Below are positions 32,971 through 37,241 of a stretch of 37,241 nt of DNA, piece after piece. The DNA is from an uncultured Brachyspira sp. Its GTDB lineage: Bacteria; Spirochaetota; Brachyspiria; Brachyspirales; Brachyspiraceae. Numbering within the stretch: the first letter of the stretch is position 1; each line of letters opens with the position of its first letter. The DNA is taken from positions 1-37,241 of the forward strand of contig NZ_CALXYQ010000030.1 in the NCBI RefSeq assembly GCF_944393015.1, written 5' to 3'. The notes under the pieces are model-generated. The model made no database searches. It was given only the letters and a program-made list of their open reading frames with translations, and was not told where the DNA came from. The translations under genes were made by a program, and so were the position numbers.

Positions 32971-33010
32971 TAGTTAATATTATTCATAATATATAGTTAA
33001 TATTATTCAT
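32971..33010. repeat. Two 17-bp direct repeats upstream of the vor operon
   Basis: TAGTTAATATTATTCAT occurs at 32971-32987 and again at 32994-33010, 23 bp apart (about two helical turns), in the divergent gap between the large TPR gene and the vor operon. The right copy lies about 28 bp upstream of the vor -35 box, a position suited to an activator. Confidence 0.65.
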
Positions 33011-33038
33011 TGACTTATTTTTATTTTTATATTAAATT

Positions 33039-33066
33039 TTGACAAATCAATATTTTTAAATATAAT
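33039..33066 (+). promoter_or_regulatory. Promoter of the vor/kor operon
   Basis: TTGACA (33039-33044) and TATAAT (33061-33066), spacing 16 bp, both consensus. Transcription should begin near 33073, just before a G/C-rich palindrome. Confidence 0.7.
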
Positions 33067-33077
33067 ATAATATTGTT

Positions 33078-33101
33078 CCGGTATTGTACCGGTAGTTTTT
33101 T
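33078..33101 (+). promoter_or_regulatory. Palindrome at the transcript start of the vor operon
   Basis: CCGGTA-TTG-TACCGG (33078-33092) followed by TAG and six T (33096-33101). It could be a DNA operator covering the initial transcribed region, or a 5' hairpin or attenuator in the RNA. It lies only a few bases after the predicted start. Confidence 0.5.
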
Positions 33102-33154
33102 ATAATATTTATTATATTATATTAATAAAGTTTAATATCAATGAAGGAGGATAT

Positions 33155-33388
33155 ATGGCTAAAGGCAGAGTTACTATTGATAGAGAACAATGTAAAGGAT
33201 GTTCTAATTGCATATCTGTTTGTCCAACTAAGATACTGTATTTAGATAAAGAAAATATGAATTCTTGGGGATATTATCCGGCAGCTGTTACTGATATGGA
33301 AAAATGTATAGGCTGTGCTAATTGTGCGATGATGTGTCCGGATATATGTATAACAGTAGAAAGGTTAGACAAAGAGGAGGGTAAATAA
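33155..33388 (+). CDS. vorD: 2-oxoacid:ferredoxin oxidoreductase, ferredoxin (delta) subunit
   Basis: 77-aa 2x[4Fe-4S] ferredoxin that passes electrons out of the enzyme: CKGCSNCISVCP and CIGCANCAMMCP give the eight cysteines. GGAGG lies before the ATG. First of four tightly packed genes in the order delta-alpha-beta-gamma; its TAA overlaps the next ATG by one base (TAATG). Whether the enzyme prefers branched 2-oxoacids (Vor) or 2-oxoglutarate (Kor) cannot be settled from this subunit. Confidence 0.88.
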   Translation: MAKGRVTIDREQCKGCSNCISVCPTKILYLDKENMNSWGYYPAAVTDMEKCIGCANCAMMCPDICITVERLDKEEGK

Positions 33389-34446
33389 TGGCTAGGACAT
33401 TAATGAAAGGAAATGAGGCTATGGCTAGTGCGGCTATTGCTGCAGGATGTAAATGTTTTTTTGGGTATCCTATTACACCGCAGAATGAGATACCTGAATT
33501 TATGTCAAAAGCTATGTATGAATCAGGCGGATCATTTGTGCAGGCAGAAAGTGAGGTTGCTGCTATTAATATGGTTTATGGGGCAGGCGGAGCTGGAGTA
33601 AGAGCTATGACTTCTTCTTCTTCTCCAGGTATAGCTTTAAAACAGGAAGGTATATCATATCTTGCCGGTGCGGAAGTTCCTGCTGTTATACTTAATGTTA
33701 TGAGAGGAGGTCCTGGACTTGGAAGTATACAGCCTTCTCAAAGTGATTATAATATGATGACTAAAGGCGGCGGAGATGGGGATTATAATTGTCCTGTTTT
33801 AGCACCTGCAAATTTACAGGAAGCTGCTGATATGATAATGGAGGCTTTTGATATAGCTGATCATTACAGAACTCCTGTTTATGTTGCTGCTGATGGTTTT
33901 ATAGGTCAGATGATGGAGCCTGTAGATATAGTATATAAGCCAAAGTATGAGATAAAAGAAAAAACTTGGGCGGCATGCGGAAAAAGAGGAAAAAGAGAAA
34001 AAAATAATATAATTAACTCTCTTTATTTAGAGCCTGAATTATTATATGAACATAATATTCATTTGCAGAAAAAATACGATGAAATAAAAGAAAAAGAAGC
34101 AAGAGCAGAAAAATATCATACAGATGATGCAGAGTTAATATTTGTTTCTTATGGTACTATGTCAAGAATAGTAAGAGGTGTTGTTGATAAATTTAGAGAA
34201 GAAGGTAAGAAGGTTGGTATGATTAGACCTCAAACTTTATGGCCTTTTCCTGTTAAAGCATTTGATAACCCTAATTGCAAAATGTATATAAGTGTTGAAC
34301 TGAGCATGGGACAGATGGTTGATGATGTAAAACTCGCAGTAGAATGTAAAGTTCCTGTTAAATTCTATGGAAAGGCTGGCGGTTTGGTACCTACTTCTCA
34401 TGAAATAATAGATAATGTGAGAGATTTAGCAGGAGGTTTATTATGA
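33388..34446 (+). CDS. vorB: 2-oxoacid:ferredoxin oxidoreductase, alpha subunit (VorB/KorA type)
   Basis: 352 aa. KGNEAMASAAIAAGCKCFFG, YPITPQNEIPE, then VQAESEVAAINMVYGAGGAG, MTSSSSPGIALKQEGISYLA and NVMRGGPGLGSIQPSQSDYN are the family signature of alpha subunits binding pyrophosphate and oxoacid. The text is closest, as I recall it, to 3-methyl-2-oxobutanoate (VorB) and 2-oxoglutarate (KorA) enzymes. It overlaps the beta gene by four bases (ATGA). GAGGAGG precedes the ATG. Confidence 0.9.
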   Translation: MARTLMKGNEAMASAAIAAGCKCFFGYPITPQNEIPEFMSKAMYESGGSFVQAESEVAAINMVYGAGGAGVRAMTSSSSPGIALKQEGISYLAGAEVPAVILNVMRGGPGLGSIQPSQSDYNMMTKGGGDGDYNCPVLAPANLQEAADMIMEAFDIADHYRTPVYVAADGFIGQMMEPVDIVYKPKYEIKEKTWAACGKRGKREKNNIINSLYLEPELLYEHNIHLQKKYDEIKEKEARAEKYHTDDAELIFVSYGTMSRIVRGVVDKFREEGKKVGMIRPQTLWPFPVKAFDNPNCKMYISVELSMGQMVDDVKLAVECKVPVKFYGKAGGLVPTSHEIIDNVRDLAGGLL

Positions 34447-35177
34447 CAGTATTTGAAAAATCAAAAGGATTAACAGATGCAAGGACACATTATTGTCCCG
34501 GCTGTATGCATGGTACTTCTCAGAGAATAATAGCTGAATGTTTAGAAGAACTTAATGTACTTGATAGAACTGTAGGAATAGCTTCAGTAGGTTGTTCAGT
34601 ACTTGCTTATAAATATTTTAATTGCGATATGCAGCAGGCAGCACATGGAAGAGCTCCGGCTGTTGCTACAGGTATAAAAAGAGCTATTCATGACAGTGTT
34701 GTATTTACACTTCAAGGAGATGGAGATTTAGCTGCAATAGGTACTGCCGAGATAGTACATGCCGCTGCAAGAGGAGAAAATATTACAGTAATATTCTTGA
34801 ATAATGCAATTTACGGAATGACAGGCGGACAGATGGCTCCTACAACTTTGGAAGGACAAAGAACAACTACTACACAAGCCGGAAGAGATTTCCACAGAGC
34901 AGGCAAACCTATAAGAGTATGCGAAATGCTTGCTACTTTAGAGGGTGCTACTTTTGTTGAGAGAGTTGCTTTAGACAGTCCTGCAAATATTAGAAAGGCT
35001 AAAGTTGCAGTTAAAAAGGCTTTTGAAAATCAGATTGCAGGAAAAGGCTTTTCTATAGTAGAAATGCTTACAAGCTGTACTACTAACTGGGGAATAGCAC
35101 CAACTGAATCTCATAAATGGATAAGAGAATATATGATACCTCATTATCCTCTTGGTAATTTTAGAAATGACGGTTAA
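34443..35177 (+). CDS. vorA: 2-oxoacid:ferredoxin oxidoreductase, beta (TPP-binding) subunit
   Basis: 244 aa. HYCPGCMHGTSQRI, ASVGCSVLAYKYFNCDMQQ and HGRAPAVATGIKRA are followed by the thiamine diphosphate/Mg motif QGDGDLAAIGTAEIVHAAAR and FLNNAIYGMTGGQMAPTT. It oxidatively decarboxylates the substrate together with VorB. The gamma gene starts 15 nt downstream with a GGAGG site. Confidence 0.9.
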   Translation: MTVFEKSKGLTDARTHYCPGCMHGTSQRIIAECLEELNVLDRTVGIASVGCSVLAYKYFNCDMQQAAHGRAPAVATGIKRAIHDSVVFTLQGDGDLAAIGTAEIVHAAARGENITVIFLNNAIYGMTGGQMAPTTLEGQRTTTTQAGRDFHRAGKPIRVCEMLATLEGATFVERVALDSPANIRKAKVAVKKAFENQIAGKGFSIVEMLTSCTTNWGIAPTESHKWIREYMIPHYPLGNFRNDG

Positions 35178-35192
35178 AAAAGGAGGGAATAT

Positions 35193-35747
35193 ATGAGTAC
35201 AGAAAGAATTATTTTTGCAGGCTTCGGCGGACAGGGTGTTATGTCTATGGGACAGATGATAGCCTATGCCGGAATGATAGAAAATAAGCATGTTACTTGG
35301 TGTCCTTCTTATGGCCCTGAGATGAGAGGAGGTACTGCTAATTGTTCGGTGGTTGTAAGCGATGAACTTGTAGGCTCTCCTATGATTTCTCATGATGCCA
35401 GTGCGGCAGTTATTATGAATCTTCCTTCTCTTACCAAATTTGAAAAAGATGTTCTTCCTAATGGAATACTTTTAATAAATTCGTCTTTGATAGAGAAAAA
35501 GGCTTCAAGAGATGATATAAAAGTTGCTTATGTTGAAGCAAATAAAATTGCAGGCGATATAGGCAATCCTAAATCTGCTAATATGGTTATGCTTGGTGCT
35601 TTGCTTACATTTCATAATATAGTATCATTTGACAGTGTGCAGCAGGCATTTTTGAAGGTATTCGGAGAGCGTAAGAAAGATTTTCTTCCGTCCAATGAAA
35701 AGGCATTAAATGCCGGACGCGATGCTGTTAAGGATTTAGTATCTTAA
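35193..35747 (+). CDS. vorC: 2-oxoacid:ferredoxin oxidoreductase, gamma subunit
   Basis: 184 aa: FAGFGGQGVMSMGQMIAYAG (CoA/NAD-like Rossmann start of gamma subunits), CPSYGPEMRGGTANCSVVVS, and NPKSANMVMLGALL. Last gene of the operon. The final codons plus 3' flank (35701-35782) are repeated 144 bp downstream (35845-35926), each copy with its own terminator. Confidence 0.9.
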   Translation: MSTERIIFAGFGGQGVMSMGQMIAYAGMIENKHVTWCPSYGPEMRGGTANCSVVVSDELVGSPMISHDASAAVIMNLPSLTKFEKDVLPNGILLINSSLIEKKASRDDIKVAYVEANKIAGDIGNPKSANMVMLGALLTFHNIVSFDSVQQAFLKVFGERKKDFLPSNEKALNAGRDAVKDLVS

Positions 35748-35926
35748 TAGAAGAAAATTTTTAATAAATAAAAAAGTTTGAGCCTCTGTACTCGTAAGAG
35801 TGCAGAGGTTTTTTAGCGAAAACTTTTTTATATATAAATAAAAAAGGCATTAAATGCCGGACACGATGCCGTTAAGGATTTAGTATCTTAATAGAAGAAA
35901 ATATTTAATCAATAAAAAAGCTTGAG
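35701..35926 (+). repeat. Tandem duplication of the vorC 3' end
   Basis: 35701-35782 and 35845-35926 align without gaps over 82 bp with five differences, offset 144 bp. The second copy still encodes ALNAGHDAVKDLVS and a stop but has no gene in front. Different hairpins follow each copy. The gap 35748-36231 otherwise has no gene. Confidence 0.85.
35783..35814 (+). terminator. First terminator after vorC
   Basis: An 11-bp stem, CCTCTGTACTC (35783-35793) with GAGTGCAGAGG (35798-35808), one G-T pair, GTAA loop, then TTTTTT. Confidence 0.9.
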
Positions 35927-35939
35927 ATAAAAAATTACG

Positions 35940-35974
35940 AGTGCCTGCTATTTGAAAAATGGCAGGCACTTTTT
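35940..35974 (+). terminator. Second terminator, after the duplicated vorC end
   Basis: A 14-bp stem: AGTGCCTGCTATTT (35940-35953) with AAATGGCAGGCACT (35957-35970), loop GAA, followed by TTTT. Its sequence is unrelated to the first terminator. Confidence 0.88.
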
Positions 35975-36041
35975 ACAAGTAATTTTTTATTTATAAATAA
36001 AAGGTTCTTTTAATGAGTAGTTTTTTATTTATTTTTTATAT

Positions 36042-36067
36042 CAACTTTTTTGGCTTAGCCAAAGTTG
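36042..36067. repeat. Intergenic hairpin CAACTT...AAGTTG
   Basis: CAACTTT(TTT)GGCT-TA-GCCAAAGTTG folds into an 11-bp stem with a three-base bulge. It follows AAGGTTCTTTT near 36001, which again recalls the GGTTCTTT repeat family. Function unknown. Confidence 0.45.
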
Positions 36068-36202
36068 CAAAAAAGACATATAAATATTTTACTATAAACT
36101 AATGTTGTTATAAATTTATTTGCATTCTAATTAATGGCATTTTTATTTTTTATAAAAGTCTTATATTTTCAAAAATAGCACTAGTAATAAATATTTTCTT
36201 AA

Positions 36203-36231
36203 TTTACTTTTATATATTTATTTGTTATAAT
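36203..36231 (+). promoter_or_regulatory. Promoter of the Rpn-family gene, apparently leaderless
   Basis: TTTACT (36203-36208) and TATAAT (36226-36231), spacing 17 bp. The -10 box ends 6 nt before the ATG at 36238, so the transcript should begin at the start codon. Confidence 0.6.
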
Positions 36232-36237
36232 TTGTTT

Positions 36238-37110
36238 ATGAGAAATATTAATAGAATGAACGATTACTTTGTGCGTTACCTTCTAGGCTCTCTTGGAAAT
36301 GAAGATATATTAGAAAATATAGTAAATTGTGTACTTAGAGATTCAAAATTTGATGAAGTACATGATTTAGAAATTATAAATCCTCATAATTTGCCTGAAA
36401 ATATTAATCTCAAAGAATCTGTTCTTGATGTGAAAGCTAAAACAAAAGACAATAAAAAAATCATTATAGAGATACAATTATCTGGAAATATTGATTTTGT
36501 AAAAAGGATATTTTATTATATATCAAAAAATGTGGTAAGTGAAATTAATGAAAACGAACCTTATGATATTATTAGTCAGATTATAAGTATTAATTTTGTG
36601 AACTTTAATATGGATTTTTATGATGAAGGTAAAGCCCATAGATGTTTTAAATTAATAGATACTGAGAATCATAGTGTGTCATTAGATATGATGCAGATGC
36701 ATATAATAGAAGTACCAAGATTTATAAAAATATTAAATAATGCCAATACGGATGATATTAAGAAAAATAAAATATTATCTTGGATAGAGTTTTTTACAGT
36801 TAAAGATTTAGATAAAGTAAAAGATAAATTAAAGGAGGTTAATGATATTATGCCAAAAGTAATAGATAAATATGAGAGATTTATATCAAGTAAAGAAGAA
36901 ATGGAAGTTTATAACGCCAGAGATGCTTTTTTATATGGTCAAACTATAATGTTAAAAAGAGAGAGAGATGAAGGTATAAAAGAAGGTATAGAACAAGGTA
37001 AAAAAGAACAGCAAATATCCATAGCTAAAAAATTAAAAGAATCAGGAATAGATATAAAAATAATAAGTGAAAATACAGATTTGAGCATAGAAGAAATAAA
37101 AAAATTATGA
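36238..37110 (+). CDS. Rpn/PDDEXK-family transposase-like nuclease
   Basis: 290 aa from the ATG at 36238. An in-frame TTG at 36232 directly follows the -10 box and is unlikely to be transcribed in full. The N-terminal part has the PD-(D/E)XK pattern of the Rpn family: an acidic residue in ESVLDVKAK, then KKIIIEIQLSGN with the E-x-Q signature. The C-terminus GIKEGIEQGKKEQQISIAKK, then LSIEEIKKL, is the helical tail typical of this family. Members promote recA-independent recombination or are annotated as putative transposases, but no inverted terminal repeats are seen here. The 3' end is tandemly duplicated. Confidence 0.8.
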   Translation: MRNINRMNDYFVRYLLGSLGNEDILENIVNCVLRDSKFDEVHDLEIINPHNLPENINLKESVLDVKAKTKDNKKIIIEIQLSGNIDFVKRIFYYISKNVVSEINENEPYDIISQIISINFVNFNMDFYDEGKAHRCFKLIDTENHSVSLDMMQMHIIEVPRFIKILNNANTDDIKKNKILSWIEFFTVKDLDKVKDKLKEVNDIMPKVIDKYERFISSKEEMEVYNARDAFLYGQTIMLKRERDEGIKEGIEQGKKEQQISIAKKLKESGIDIKIISENTDLSIEEIKKL

Positions 37111-37241
37111 GCGTCTAGTAAATTTATTTACTAGACACTGTAGGCGAATAATTTTTTATGTGTAAATATAGAAATAAAAAAATTATGAGCGTCTAGTAAA
37201 TTTATTTACTAGACACTGTAGGCGAATAATTTTTTATGTGT
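37093..37241 (+). repeat. Exact tandem duplication of the Rpn-gene 3' end
   Basis: The 71 bases 37093-37163 recur without a change at 37171-37241, offset 78 bp. The unit includes the last codons (EIKKL), the stop, the hairpin and the downstream T-rich run. The second copy reaches the window edge, so more copies may follow. Confidence 0.9.
37113..37136 (+). terminator. Hairpin after the Rpn-family gene
   Basis: A perfect 10-bp stem, GTCTAGTAAA-TTTA-TTTACTAGAC, three bases after the stop. The T run is delayed (37152-37157), so termination strength is uncertain. An identical hairpin is at 37191-37214. Confidence 0.65.

Noticed and set aside
34971..35393. Long open frame on the minus strand across vorA/vorC
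   Set aside because: It is antisense to two genes with clear family motifs, gives a low-complexity His/Ser-rich product, and has no ribosome site.
36238..37110. Rpn/PDDEXK gene as a complete insertion sequence
   Set aside because: No terminal inverted repeats or target duplication surround it. The repeats present are direct copies of its 3' end only.

Overview
The window looks like chromosomal DNA of an anaerobic spirochaete, most likely Brachyspira; this is inferred, not searched. The pointers are very high A+T, UAA-rich stops, a spirochaete-type lipobox, a methyl-accepting chemotaxis protein, LRR and TPR proteins in the style of that genus, and two ferredoxin-dependent 2-oxoacid oxidoreductases in place of a pyruvate dehydrogenase complex. 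No rRNA, CRISPR array, prophage or complete IS element is visible. One tRNA (Ala, GGC anticodon) is present.

Layout. 1-10.1 kb is housekeeping: the end of an unknown gene, dnaX, an RsuA-type rRNA pseudouridine synthase with a lysine-rich tail, an LRR protein, an lspA-rluD pair, a heptose-7-phosphate kinase with a lipoprotein, and a GNAT-trmD pair. 10.3-14.6 kb is an accessory island. It holds three hicAB toxin-antitoxin modules (one with a dead toxin), a pentapeptide-like membrane protein whose 3' end is echoed as short direct repeats between the modules, and an NYN-domain nuclease-like gene with a terminator-bearing leader. 14.8-19 kb carries tRNA-Ala, a possible 21-residue peptide, a PepSY-like periplasmic protein, an outer-membrane barrel candidate and a chemotaxis receptor. 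19-22.5 kb is a two-gene pyruvate:ferredoxin oxidoreductase-type operon (gamma-delta and alpha-beta fusions). 23-26 kb has pepT and a cystine symporter. 26.4-32.9 kb has a small acidic protein, a TPR protein paired with a patatin phospholipase, and a large TPR protein. 33-35.7 kb is a four-gene vor/kor operon, followed by an Rpn/PDDEXK-family gene at the right edge.

What stands out. Seven copies of GACCA lie in the leader of the TPR-patatin pair, inside a short ORF that begins just after a near-consensus promoter. One extra copy would open that frame across the TPR start codon, so this could be a phase-variable switch. Five intergenic loci carry related composite palindromic repeats, mostly close to gene 3' ends; one is split by a roughly 240-bp MITE-like insertion. 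At two genes (vorC and the rpn gene) the 3' end plus downstream DNA is tandemly duplicated. trmD and the rpn gene appear to be transcribed without a leader.

Promoters were read by eye as TTGACA/TATAAT-like pairs with 16-18 bp spacing; they are numerous and often near consensus, which helps in placing starts. Function calls rest on recognised family motifs. No database search was possible.
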